Below are positions 11,675 to 21,719 of a stretch of 64,000 bases of DNA, piece by piece. Made by a program: the position numbers and the translations under genes. This DNA comes from an uncultured Pelagibacteraceae bacterium (GTDB taxonomy: Bacteria; Pseudomonadota; Alphaproteobacteria; Pelagibacterales; Pelagibacteraceae), in assembly GCA_902620525.1 (NCBI GenBank), contig CACNIK010000002.1, forward strand, positions 124,001 through 188,000, read 5' to 3'. Position 1 is the first letter of the stretch. Every line of letters starts with the position of its first letter. The notes beneath the pieces are model-generated. The model had not been told where the DNA came from and ran no database searches. It was given only the letters and a program-made list of their open reading frames with translations.

Positions 11675-12127
11675 ATGTTTTTATCGAGTTACGAAAACAA
11701 AATAGACAAAAAGGGAAGGGTATCTGTGCCAGCCTCATTTAGATCATTTTTAACAACCCAAGGTTACAATGGTTTTGTATCCTACCCTTCTTTTAGCAAC
11801 CCAGCTTTAGAATGTTGCACTCAAGAGAGAATAGAAAAACTATCAAATTCGATTGATACCTTAAACCCATTTGAAGAAAAAAGAGATTATTTTGCAACTG
11901 CTGTTTTATCTGAAAGTTCAAACTTGATTTTTGATACCGAGGGTAGAGTGCAATTTCCGAAAAAACTTTTAGATGTTGCCAAGATCAAAAATGATATTTT
12001 ATTTATTGGACTAGGTAAAACTTTTCAAGTTTGGAGCCCTAGAAATTTCGAGAAATTTAAATCTTTTGCAAAAAAAAAGGCCTTACAGATTAGATCAACG
12101 CTTAAATGGGATAACAACAATAAATAA
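11675..12127 (+). CDS. mraZ: transcriptional regulator MraZ
   Basis: MFLSSYENKIDKKGRVSVPASFR and second repeat DTEGRVQFPKKLL; first gene of dcw cluster. Confidence 0.96.
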   Translation: MFLSSYENKIDKKGRVSVPASFRSFLTTQGYNGFVSYPSFSNPALECCTQERIEKLSNSIDTLNPFEEKRDYFATAVLSESSNLIFDTEGRVQFPKKLLDVAKIKNDILFIGLGKTFQVWSPRNFEKFKSFAKKKALQIRSTLKWDNNNK

Positions 12128-12141
12128 TGAAGGAGGGGTAT

Positions 12142-13578
12142 ATGAGTATAAATATAGGAGGAGGTGAATTAAAAGAATTAAAACCGAGAATTTTAGTAAT
12201 GGGAATTGGTGGAGCAGGCGGAAATGCAATTAATTCCATGATCGAGTCAGGTATGCAAGGAGTGGAATTTGTTGCAGTAAATACTGATGCGCAAGACCTT
12301 AGAGTTAATAAAGCAGAGTCTAAAATTCAAATTGGAATGAATTTAACGAAAGGACTTGGCGCAGGGGCAAAAAATGACATTGGTCAAGCAGCAGCGGATG
12401 AGTCTTTGAATGAAATTGTAAGTTATATTCAAGGAAGTAATATGATTTTTATAACATCTGGTATGGGTGGAGGGACTGGAACAGGTGCCTCTCATATAAT
12501 TGCACGTGCTGCGAAAGAATTAAATATACTTACAGTTGGTGTTACAACTCTACCGTTTGCTTATGAAGGACCTAAGAGAATGAGAAGAGCAGTTTCAGGA
12601 TTAGAGGAATTAAAAAAACACCTTGATACAGTAATAGTCGTACCTAACCAGAATCTTTTTAAGATTGCAAATGAAGGCACGACATTGAAAGAAGCTTTTA
12701 CTTTATCTAATGATGTTCTTAAACATGGAGTTCAGAGTGTTACAGATTTAATGGTAAGGCCTGGTATGGTTAACTTAGATTTTGCCGATGTTGAAACTGT
12801 AATGAGTTCAATGGGCAAAGCTATGATGGGCACTGGCGAAGCTGAAGGTGAGAATAGAGCTAATGTTGCTACCGAAATGGCTTTAAACAATCCACTTATA
12901 GATGAGTATTCTCTAAAAGGTGCAAAAGGCCTTTTAGTAAATATTACTGGAGGCGAAGATATTACTTTATTTGAAGTAGACCAGTCAGTAAACAAAATCA
13001 GAGCTGAAGTTGACCCAGAAGCTGAATTAATTTTTGGTGCTATACAAGACGAAAAACTTAATGGGAAAATGAGAGTTTCGATTGTTGCAACATCTTTAGA
13101 TGGACACAGGCCTGAGTCAAAAACTGTTTTAAATATGGTAAATAGAATTCAGAATAGAAACCCAGGTTACTCTGATAATATTTTTAAAAACCCAAACATT
13201 GAGCAAAATCCTATAAGCTCAATCGATGGCGCTACAGCTTTAAAACTGGATGAACAATTAGAAATTGATACAACGCTTTCCAATACAAATGAATCATCGT
13301 TGGGGCAAGAAATATCTGAAAACCAAAAATTTTCTCATAAACTTAATCCTCAGGATATTTCGATGGAAAACGCTTCTTATATTGAAAACAATATAGACGT
13401 AGAAAAAGAATTAGAAAATATTGGAAACAACGAAGAGGAAACTCCAAAACTATTTTCTGAGGATGATAATCAAAAAGTTGAAGAGGCAGAAACTCAAAAT
13501 GAAAAATTATTTAATCAAACTACACTAGATGATGAAGAATTTGAAATACCTGCTTTTTTAAGAAAGCAAAAGTTTTAA
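12142..13578 (+). CDS. ftsZ: cell division GTPase FtsZ
   Basis: Tubulin signature GGGTGTGAS, NTDAQDL, and C-terminal peptide DEEFEIPAFLRKQKF. Start at 12142 follows an AAGGAGG-like RBS; track ORF begins 15 nt earlier. Confidence 0.98.
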   Translation: MSINIGGGELKELKPRILVMGIGGAGGNAINSMIESGMQGVEFVAVNTDAQDLRVNKAESKIQIGMNLTKGLGAGAKNDIGQAAADESLNEIVSYIQGSNMIFITSGMGGGTGTGASHIIARAAKELNILTVGVTTLPFAYEGPKRMRRAVSGLEELKKHLDTVIVVPNQNLFKIANEGTTLKEAFTLSNDVLKHGVQSVTDLMVRPGMVNLDFADVETVMSSMGKAMMGTGEAEGENRANVATEMALNNPLIDEYSLKGAKGLLVNITGGEDITLFEVDQSVNKIRAEVDPEAELIFGAIQDEKLNGKMRVSIVATSLDGHRPESKTVLNMVNRIQNRNPGYSDNIFKNPNIEQNPISSIDGATALKLDEQLEIDTTLSNTNESSLGQEISENQKFSHKLNPQDISMENASYIENNIDVEKELENIGNNEEETPKLFSEDDNQKVEEAETQNEKLFNQTTLDDEEFEIPAFLRKQKF

Positions 13579-13599
13579 GGCAAATTTTGACCGACTATA

Positions 13600-14604
13600 A
13601 TGAAATTACCCCACACATCACTGGAAGGCAAACATCTTCCAGTGATGATCGATGAGGTTATAAAAATTTGTAATCCTAAAAATGGTGGAAATTTTATGGA
13701 TTGCACCTTCGGTGCAGGTGGTTATTCGAAAGAATTGCTAAGATTTCAGGAAACTAAAGTTGTTGGATTAGATAGAGACAGTCACGTAATTAAATTTGCA
13801 AATAAATTAAAAGATAATTTCAAATCGAGATTTGTATTTCATAATAAAAAATTCAGCAACTTAGATGTTGTTTCAACAGATAAATTTGATGCAGTAATTT
13901 TTGATTTAGGATTGTCCTCAATTCAACTTGATAATCTATCAAGAGGTTTTTCCTTTAAATCTAAAAGTGAATTAAACATGTCAATGGGACAAACGGAAAT
14001 ATCTGCAAAGGAAGTTTTAAACACATACAGCAGTGAAGATCTGAAAAATATTATAAAGGTTTTTGGTGAGGAAGTAGATGCATCAAAAATATCAAGAAAT
14101 ATTGTAAAAGAAAGAACCAAAAATAATATTAAAACTACTGATGAATTAGTTAAAATTATAAAAAAATCCAAAAAAAGAAATTTTAAAAAAATCAACGAAA
14201 GCACTAAAACTTTCCAAGCTATTCGAATTTTTGTGAACAAAGAGGTAAACGAACTTATTGAAGGAGTAATAAAAGCTACTAAAATTCTTAAACCTGGAGG
14301 AAAACTAATTGTAATAAGTTTTCATTCTATAGAAGATAAAATTATAAAATTCTATTTTAAAAATTTTTCTAAAAATCGCTCAAGGTCTAATAAATATTTT
14401 CCTGATAATAATGATAAATTACCTTTATTCGACAATTATAAAAATAAGATTATCAAAGCATCACAAAAAGAGGTTAAGAGAAATCCAAGATCACGATCAG
14501 CAAAATTAAGAGTTGCAATAAGAAGTGCTGACAAATTTATTGATCCTGAAGAATTAAGAAAAAAATTTAAATACCTTACTGATTTGGAGAAAAGAATTGC
14601 CTAA
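13600..14604 (+). CDS. rsmH: 16S rRNA (cytosine(1402)-N4)-methyltransferase RsmH/MraW
   Basis: HLPVMIDEVIKICNPKNGGNFMDCTFGAGGYS, GLDRD, FDLGLSSIQLD, ISFHSIEDKIIK, NPRSRSAKLRVA. Confidence 0.96.
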   Translation: MKLPHTSLEGKHLPVMIDEVIKICNPKNGGNFMDCTFGAGGYSKELLRFQETKVVGLDRDSHVIKFANKLKDNFKSRFVFHNKKFSNLDVVSTDKFDAVIFDLGLSSIQLDNLSRGFSFKSKSELNMSMGQTEISAKEVLNTYSSEDLKNIIKVFGEEVDASKISRNIVKERTKNNIKTTDELVKIIKKSKKRNFKKINESTKTFQAIRIFVNKEVNELIEGVIKATKILKPGGKLIVISFHSIEDKIIKFYFKNFSKNRSRSNKYFPDNNDKLPLFDNYKNKIIKASQKEVKRNPRSRSAKLRVAIRSADKFIDPEELRKKFKYLTDLEKRIA

Positions 14605-14902
14605 TAAAAAATTAACATTATCTATAGTGGTTTTTTCTTTATTATTATTTTGTACTTCAGTGGTCAAAAACAAAACAAATATAATTGAAAAAAATATATT
14701 ATTTTATGAAAAGCAAATTTTTGCCCTAGAAAAAGAAATATATGAAAGTCAATTAGAATTTAATTATTTAACTTCACCAAAAATATTGCAGAAAAAATTA
14801 TCTTTTTTAACAAATGATCAATTTCAAAACATGGATATTTCCAATATCTATTTAGACTATAACAGCTTTATTTTGGATCAAAAAAAAATTACGCAAAAAT
14901 AA
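14597..14902 (+). CDS. ftsL: FtsL-like division protein
   Basis: Short bitopic protein with N-terminal TM and coiled-coil, located between rsmH and ftsI; assigned mainly by position. Confidence 0.65.
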   Translation: MPNKKLTLSIVVFSLLLFCTSVVKNKTNIIEKNILFYEKQIFALEKEIYESQLEFNYLTSPKILQKKLSFLTNDQFQNMDISNIYLDYNSFILDQKKITQK

Positions 14903-14905
14903 TTT

Positions 14906-16633
14906 ATGAAAAAAATAAAAAATAAAAAAAATTTTAATAAAAATCAACAAAGTTTTTTCTTTGAAGACTATTTAAGCACTAATCAAAAATTTAGAAAAGA
15001 AAAGAATTATCTCATCAATGAAGATAGAATGTATATACTTTTTTTTTCTTTTTTTTCTCTTATCTTAATTTTTTCTTTAAAAATTATTTTTATTTCTTTT
15101 CAAAGTTCAAATTTAAGTATCAATAAAAATTATCAATATAATTTTAATCCTATAAGAAATGATATTGTTGATAGAAATGGAGTTTTACTGTCAAGAAATA
15201 TCACCGCATATCATGCAGCAATAAAACCAAGTTTTATTAAAGACAAAAAGAAATTTTTAGTCAAAGTCAAACTAGTTCTTCCAGAGATAGATAGTAAAAA
15301 ACTAATTTTAAATTTAAATAATAAAAAATATTTTTATTTAAAAAAGAGATTGACTGACATTGAAAAGGAAAAATTGTGGAAACTGGGAGAAAAAGGTATT
15401 ATTTTTGAACCCTTTCAAACTAGAGTTTACCCTCATTCTAATCTTTACAGTCATATTATAGGACAGACCGATTATGACAACTATGGTATTTCTGGTGTTG
15501 AAAATTATTATGATAACTATTTAAGAGATAAAAAGAAATTTGGAAAACCGTTACAGCTCTCATTAGATACAAATATTCAATATCTTATTAAAAATGAACT
15601 TGAAGAAGCAATTAAAATTTTCAAAGCTGAAGGAGCCGCTTCTTTACTCATGGACTCAGAAAATGGAGAAGTTCTATCTTTAGTCTCATTACCCGACTTC
15701 GACATAAACAAAAGAATAAATTTAAGCGATAAAGCTTACATGAATAAAGTTACAAAGGGTGTTTTTGAATTAGGATCAATATTTAAGACGTTTACAGTTG
15801 CGCTAGCTTTAGAAGAGGAAATAGTTGAAACTGACACTATTATTAAAAACATAACAAAAAGCATTAAATGTTCAATTCATAATATTTCAGATATAAAAGA
15901 ATTTCCTAATTCTATGACAGTAGAGGATATTCTTGTTCAATCTTCTAATATTGGCGTAATAAAAATAGCTAGAAAAATTGGAGAAGAAAAATATAAAAAT
16001 TTTTTAAAAAATTTAAATTTATTTAACAGCCCAAAATTTGAACTAGATGAAATAGGCAATCCTATTCCTTTTAATTGGAACAAATGTAAACTTGAAACAG
16101 TTTCATTCGGTCACGGGATTACAACTACTCCTCTTCAAGCTACTGCAGCTTATGCAACTTTAATTAATGGCGGGAAACTTGTATTGCCAACATTAGAAAA
16201 AAATAAAAATAACAATTTAAAATCTAGAAGAATAATTTCTGAAAAAACTAGTATTAAATTAAAAAAAATTTTAAGAAAAGTTGTAACTGACAAACAAGGA
16301 ACAGCCAGTTTAGCGAATATTTATGGATACAATGTTTCTGGAAAAACTGGAACTTCTCAGTATTACGATGATGAAAGCAAAAATATCAATACTTTTATAT
16401 CATTTTTCACTGTCTCGAACAAAAGTTATACTCTTTTGGTAATGCTAGATGATCCCCAGATTGCAGAAAATTTAATCTATAATTATAGGGGATTTAAAAT
16501 TAGGGGAACGAGAAACGAGGCTGGTTGGAACGCTGTTTATTCGTCAGGCAAAATTATAGAAAAAATTGGACCTATTTTAGCCATAAATAATAAAGAAGTT
16601 TCTAATCATCATGTTGTTAAAAAAACTAATTAA
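14906..16633 (+). CDS. ftsI: septal peptidoglycan transpeptidase (PBP3-like) FtsI
   Basis: NDIVDRNGVLLSRN, active-site GSIFK, SSN and SGKTGTSQ transpeptidase motifs. Confidence 0.93.
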   Translation: MKKIKNKKNFNKNQQSFFFEDYLSTNQKFRKEKNYLINEDRMYILFFSFFSLILIFSLKIIFISFQSSNLSINKNYQYNFNPIRNDIVDRNGVLLSRNITAYHAAIKPSFIKDKKKFLVKVKLVLPEIDSKKLILNLNNKKYFYLKKRLTDIEKEKLWKLGEKGIIFEPFQTRVYPHSNLYSHIIGQTDYDNYGISGVENYYDNYLRDKKKFGKPLQLSLDTNIQYLIKNELEEAIKIFKAEGAASLLMDSENGEVLSLVSLPDFDINKRINLSDKAYMNKVTKGVFELGSIFKTFTVALALEEEIVETDTIIKNITKSIKCSIHNISDIKEFPNSMTVEDILVQSSNIGVIKIARKIGEEKYKNFLKNLNLFNSPKFELDEIGNPIPFNWNKCKLETVSFGHGITTTPLQATAAYATLINGGKLVLPTLEKNKNNNLKSRRIISEKTSIKLKKILRKVVTDKQGTASLANIYGYNVSGKTGTSQYYDDESKNINTFISFFTVSNKSYTLLVMLDDPQIAENLIYNYRGFKIRGTRNEAGWNAVYSSGKIIEKIGPILAINNKEVSNHHVVKKTN

Positions 16634-19370
16634 AAATTGTCCAAAAAAACTCTCAAATATAGAAGTAAAAGGACTTTCTTCAGATTCTAGAAATATTAAA
16701 AAAGGTGATTTATTTTTTGCTTTAAAAGGATCTAAAACTAACGGTGAAAAATTTATAAATCATGCTTTCAAAAAAGGGGCTTGTGCGATTGTTTCAACGA
16801 AAAAAGTTAAAAAAAATTTAAAAATTTTAAAAACAAATAACATTAAAGATTTATTAGGGAAAATTTGCTCTAAATTTTACAAATTAAAACCAAAAAATAT
16901 TATTGCAGTAACAGGCACAAATGGAAAAAGTTCTGTGGCTGATTTTTTTCACCAAATATTAACTTTAAATGGTTTACCCGTTGCAACTATTGGAACTCTA
17001 GGAATAAAGACAAAAAAGTTTAAAAAAAATAATCTCACAAGCCCAGACATAATTAGTCTTCATAAAGAACTAAGTTATTTAAAAGAAAAAAAAATTGACA
17101 ACGTTTTGTTAGAAGCTTCTAGCCACGGTTTAGATCAAGGGAGACTTAATGGAATAAATCTTAAGGCTGGTATATTCACTAATTTCAGTCAAGATCATAT
17201 GGACTATCACAAATCGATGAAAAATTATTTAGATTCTAAACTGATACTTTTTAAAAAATTATTAAAAAAAGATAACTATATAATTACTGATAAAGCTATA
17301 CCTGAATTAAATAAAATAAATAAAATCGCAAAAAAAAAAAAATTAAAAAAAATATACATTGACTTTTCTAAAAAAGACTATGATTTAAACGAATTCAATC
17401 CTATTGGTAATTTCCAAAAAAAAAACTTAACAATGGCAATCAAAGCTTGTGAGATACTCGGTTTGAACAAAAAAAAAATTTTAGAATGCATTAGTAAATT
17501 AAAAAATGTTAAGGGAAGATTAGAACTAGTAAAAGAATTTCCTGATAAAACGAGGGTGTTCATAGACTTTGCCCATACCCCTGATGCAATTAATTCCGCT
17601 ATTTCTTCATTAAAAACACACTTTAAAAAAGATGTAACAATCGTTTTTGGTTGCGGAGGTGAAAGAGATAAAAACAAAAGAAAAAAGATTGGAAAAATTG
17701 TTAATAGACTTTGTAATAAAATTTTTGTTACTGATGATAATCCGAGAAGAGAAAAACCAGAATTAATAAGAAAAGCAATAATAAAACATATAAATAAAGA
17801 AAAAGTCGTTGAAATAGGAAATAGAACTTCTGCAGTGCACTTAGCTATCAAAAATTCCAATCCAAACGAAATAATTTTAATTGCAGGTAAAGGTCATGAG
17901 GATATCCAAGACTATGGAAACAAGAAATATAAAATTTCTGATTACAAAATTGTTAAAAGTCTTCAAATAAAAAAAAATAAAACAAAACAAGAAATTAATT
18001 TCCAGCACAACAATTTTTTAATAAATAAAATAACAAATAAAAAATTGAAAAAAGACTTCTATGGAGTTTCTATAGACTCCAAGTCAGTAAAAAAGGGGGA
18101 CTTATTTTTTGCAATAAAAGGAAAAAATAATGATGGACACAATTATTTAAATGAAGCTGTTTTAAAAGGAGCTAATTATTGTGTGATATCAAAAAATTTA
18201 AATAAAATTTCAAAAAACAAAGTTATTAAAGTTACTAATACTTATAATTTTTTAAAAAAATTAGCTATTCTAAAAAGAAATTACTCAAATGGAAAAATTA
18301 TTGCTGTAACTGGTAGCTCCGGCAAAACTACAGTAAAAGATTTAATAGGAAACTTGCTCAACAGTTATGGTTGCACATACTTCTCTCCTAAATCATTTAA
18401 TAATTCGTATGGGGTACCCCTTAGCCTTTGTAATCTTAGACACGAACACGAATATGGAGTTTTTGAAATCGGAATGAGTAAAAAAGGTGAAATTGATAAT
18501 CTTTCAAAACTCGTTAAACCTAATATTGCAATTATCACAAATATAGCTGAGGCACACATCGAAAATTTTAAAAATCTAAACCACATTGCAAAAGCTAAAG
18601 GGGAAATTATTGATAACATTTCAAATTTCGGTTATTTAATAATTGATAGAGAAAATAAATTTTTCAATTATTTTAAATCCAAAGCTGAAAAAAGAAATAT
18701 TAGGGTGGTTTCTATAGGGCATAATAGCAAATCAGACATTAAAATAGTAAAAATCAAAAAGTTTCCCAAATATAAATTATTAACAATTAAAGCATTTGGA
18801 AAGAAATACAAAATAAAAACTAAAGACCAAATAGTTCAAAATATAGCTTTCGCAATCGCAGTGCTAGAAATTTTAGAATTAAATGTAGATAAGATAAAAA
18901 ATAAAATCAAAGATATAAAAGTCTTAGCGGGAAGAGGAAAAATTTATAAAATTAAATATAAAAATTTAAATTTTAATTTGATAGATGAAAGTTACAATGC
19001 AAATCCATTATCCATGAAACAGTCTATTTTAAATTTATCAAAAATAAATAAAAACCATCAAAAATACATTTTGCTGGGAGACATGCTAGAGCTAGGTAGT
19101 AAATCCCAAATTTTACATGAGAATCTATCCCCGATTATAAATCATTCGAAAATAAATAAACTATTTGTTCACGGAAAACATATAATGAATACTTATAAAA
19201 ATGTGAATAAAAATAAACGAGGTAATATTCTACAAGAAAAATCTGATTTTAAAGAAATATTACTTCCAATTTTACAAAATAACGATTATTTGATGATAAA
19301 AGGTTCTAATGCAACAGGATTAAAAAAAATTTCTCAAAATTTAACCAAGGGAAGAATAAATGCTATTTGA
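16611..19370 (+). CDS. murEF: fused MurE-MurF: UDP-MurNAc-tripeptide synthetase / UDP-MurNAc-pentapeptide synthetase
   Basis: 919 aa single ORF; MurE half with TGTNGKSSVADFF and DDNPRREKPE; MurF half with VTGSSGKTTVKDLIG and DESYNANPLSMKQ; no stop between them. Confidence 0.94.
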   Translation: MLLKKLIKNCPKKLSNIEVKGLSSDSRNIKKGDLFFALKGSKTNGEKFINHAFKKGACAIVSTKKVKKNLKILKTNNIKDLLGKICSKFYKLKPKNIIAVTGTNGKSSVADFFHQILTLNGLPVATIGTLGIKTKKFKKNNLTSPDIISLHKELSYLKEKKIDNVLLEASSHGLDQGRLNGINLKAGIFTNFSQDHMDYHKSMKNYLDSKLILFKKLLKKDNYIITDKAIPELNKINKIAKKKKLKKIYIDFSKKDYDLNEFNPIGNFQKKNLTMAIKACEILGLNKKKILECISKLKNVKGRLELVKEFPDKTRVFIDFAHTPDAINSAISSLKTHFKKDVTIVFGCGGERDKNKRKKIGKIVNRLCNKIFVTDDNPRREKPELIRKAIIKHINKEKVVEIGNRTSAVHLAIKNSNPNEIILIAGKGHEDIQDYGNKKYKISDYKIVKSLQIKKNKTKQEINFQHNNFLINKITNKKLKKDFYGVSIDSKSVKKGDLFFAIKGKNNDGHNYLNEAVLKGANYCVISKNLNKISKNKVIKVTNTYNFLKKLAILKRNYSNGKIIAVTGSSGKTTVKDLIGNLLNSYGCTYFSPKSFNNSYGVPLSLCNLRHEHEYGVFEIGMSKKGEIDNLSKLVKPNIAIITNIAEAHIENFKNLNHIAKAKGEIIDNISNFGYLIIDRENKFFNYFKSKAEKRNIRVVSIGHNSKSDIKIVKIKKFPKYKLLTIKAFGKKYKIKTKDQIVQNIAFAIAVLEILELNVDKIKNKIKDIKVLAGRGKIYKIKYKNLNFNLIDESYNANPLSMKQSILNLSKINKNHQKYILLGDMLELGSKSQILHENLSPIINHSKINKLFVHGKHIMNTYKNVNKNKRGNILQEKSDFKEILLPILQNNDYLMIKGSNATGLKKISQNLTKGRINAI

Positions 19371-20445
19371 ATTTTTAACTTCGCTTATTGATCAATACTC
19401 GTTTTTAAATGTTTTTAAATATCTTACATTTAGAACTGGTTTGTCTTTAATGACGTCACTAGTAATTGTCTTTCTTATAGGAGGACCCCTTATTAAATTT
19501 TTTTCAAAAATGGATATTACTGGCCCTATAAGACAAGATGGACCTATTGATCATATAGTAAAAAAATCTGGTACACCAACTATGGGTGGAATCATAATTA
19601 TAATTGGAATGTTAACCAGCACACTTCTATGGGCAGATCTTAAAAATATATATATTTGGACATTAATATTTATCTCTATCGGCCTAGGCACATTAGGTTT
19701 TATAGATGATTTATTAAAAATAAAATATAGAAATTCAAGTGGATTAAATTCAAAACTTAAATTTTTTGGTCAATTTATTATTGGTTTTATTACTTTATTA
19801 ATATTAATTTATTTTTCAGGTCATGACTATATCAATAATATTTATTTTCCTTTTTTTAAAAATTTAATATTAGATATTGGAATATTTTTTATACCGTTTG
19901 GTTTATTTGTTATTATTGGTTCATCAAATGCTGTGAATTTAACAGACGGATTAGATGGATTAGCCACCGTTCCTATTATGTTGGTCGCGCTATCATTTAC
20001 ATTTATAAGTTATGTAGTTGGAAATATCATCTTTTCTGAATATTTACAGATACAATATATTCCTGGAGTTGGAGAAACAGCTATTTTTTGTGGATCAATT
20101 GTAGGGTCTTGTCTAGGCTTTCTTTGGTACAACGCTCCACCAGCAAAAATTTTTATGGGAGACACCGGATCTTTATCGTTAGGAGGTTCTTTGGCAGCAG
20201 TCGCAATAATAGTTAAACATGAAATCGTTCTTGCAATAATCGGGGGACTATTTGTCTTGGAAACTATTTCTGTAATTATACAAGTAATATCTTTTAAACT
20301 AACTGGAAAAAGAGTTTTTATGATGGCTCCTATTCATCATCATTTTGAAAAAAAAGGATGGGCAGAATCTACGATAGTTATAAGATTTTGGATCATCGCT
20401 ATTATTTTAGCTTTAATTGGATTAGCAACACTTAAATTAAGATAA
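19360..20445 (+). CDS. mraY: phospho-N-acetylmuramoyl-pentapeptide transferase
   Basis: Multi-TM with GTPTMGGIIII, NAVNLTDGLDGLA, APIHHHFEKKGW. Confidence 0.97.
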   Translation: MLFEFLTSLIDQYSFLNVFKYLTFRTGLSLMTSLVIVFLIGGPLIKFFSKMDITGPIRQDGPIDHIVKKSGTPTMGGIIIIIGMLTSTLLWADLKNIYIWTLIFISIGLGTLGFIDDLLKIKYRNSSGLNSKLKFFGQFIIGFITLLILIYFSGHDYINNIYFPFFKNLILDIGIFFIPFGLFVIIGSSNAVNLTDGLDGLATVPIMLVALSFTFISYVVGNIIFSEYLQIQYIPGVGETAIFCGSIVGSCLGFLWYNAPPAKIFMGDTGSLSLGGSLAAVAIIVKHEIVLAIIGGLFVLETISVIIQVISFKLTGKRVFMMAPIHHHFEKKGWAESTIVIRFWIIAIILALIGLATLKLR

Positions 20446-21719
20446 TGTGTGGATCATTTAATTTTAATGATAAAAGTTTTGCTGTCTATGGTTTAGGGCT
20501 TACAGGTAAGTCCGTAGTGAAATTTTTAAAAAAAAATAAAGTTAAAAAAATCTCAATATGGGATGATAATTTATTTAATAAAAATTCAAAATTAAAAATA
20601 AATTTCAAAAAAAAATTAGATATTGTAAATTACATTATTTTAAGCCCTGGAATAAATATTAAAAAATCTAAATTTAAAAAAATATTATTAAAATATAAAA
20701 AAAAAATTATTACAGATTTAGATTTATTTTATTTAAAAAATAACGTTAAAAAATCAGTCATGATAACTGGAACAAATGGAAAATCAACCACATGCTCTTT
20801 AATTCATCATATTTTAAAAAAAAACAAAATTAAAAATAGATTAGTGGGCAATATAGGAAAACCAATTTTAGATTTAGAATTTGAAAAAAATTGTGTTTAT
20901 GTCATCGAGGCATCTTCTTTTCAATTAGAGTATTCAAATTTTATAAAACCATACTGTGCAGCTGTGCTCAATATTTCACAAGATCATCTAGATTGGCATG
21001 GTACAAAAAAAAATTACATAATGTCAAAAATAAAAATTTTCAATAATCAAACAAAAAATAATATCGCATATTTAAACGACATTAATCTTAAAAAAATCTA
21101 CAAAAAAAATAAATTTCAAGGAAAACTAAAGTATATTAAAAAAAATTCTTTAAACTTTAGAAATTATAAAAATCGATATCTTCAGCTTGAGGCTAATAAA
21201 AATAATGTTGAATTTGCATATTTTATTACAAAACTTTTTCAAATTAATAAGAAAAACTTTTTAAAATCATTAAAAACTTTCAGCGGTCTGCCACACCGAC
21301 ATGAAACATTTTTAAAATTAGGTAAAAGTACTTTTATTAATGATTCTAAAGCGACATCATTTGAGTCTACAAAATATGCTCTAAATTCAAATAATAATAT
21401 TATTTGGATAACTGGTGGGCAGCCAAAAAAAAACGATAAAATAAAAATTAACAAGTTTAAGAAAAAAATTATTAAAGCTTATATTATAGGAAAACATAAA
21501 AATTTCTTTATAAAACATTTACGTAAAAAAATTAAATATGAAATTGTTAAAAATTTAAGAGTAGCAGTAAATAGAATTTTTAAATCTTTTAACAAAGAAA
21601 AAAAAATTACTTTTTTATTTAGTCCTGCAAGCGCATCTTACGATCAATTTAATAATTTTGTTGAGAGAGGAGAAAAATTCAAACATTTGGTAAACAGTCA
21701 TGCTAAAAAATTTAATTAA
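20445..21719 (+). CDS. murD: UDP-N-acetylmuramoylalanine--D-glutamate ligase
   Basis: Mur ligase motifs ITGTNGKSTTCSLI, NISQDHLDWHG, FINDSKATSFEST, FSPASASYDQFNNFVERGEKF. Confidence 0.95.
   Translation: MCGSFNFNDKSFAVYGLGLTGKSVVKFLKKNKVKKISIWDDNLFNKNSKLKINFKKKLDIVNYIILSPGINIKKSKFKKILLKYKKKIITDLDLFYLKNNVKKSVMITGTNGKSTTCSLIHHILKKNKIKNRLVGNIGKPILDLEFEKNCVYVIEASSFQLEYSNFIKPYCAAVLNISQDHLDWHGTKKNYIMSKIKIFNNQTKNNIAYLNDINLKKIYKKNKFQGKLKYIKKNSLNFRNYKNRYLQLEANKNNVEFAYFITKLFQINKKNFLKSLKTFSGLPHRHETFLKLGKSTFINDSKATSFESTKYALNSNNNIIWITGGQPKKNDKIKINKFKKKIIKAYIIGKHKNFFIKHLRKKIKYEIVKNLRVAVNRIFKSFNKEKKITFLFSPASASYDQFNNFVERGEKFKHLVNSHAKKFN

Noticed and set aside
12127-12141. FtsZ start at 12127 (MKEGYMSIN...)
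   Set aside because: The ATG at 12142 is preceded by an AAGGAGGGG RBS that would be inside the longer ORF; the shorter form is preferred.
14906-15120. Long A/T homopolymer-rich stretches throughout the dcw cluster as possible regulatory repeats
   Set aside because: They lie in coding frames rich in Lys/Asn/Ile/Phe and reflect overall AT bias rather than discrete repeats.
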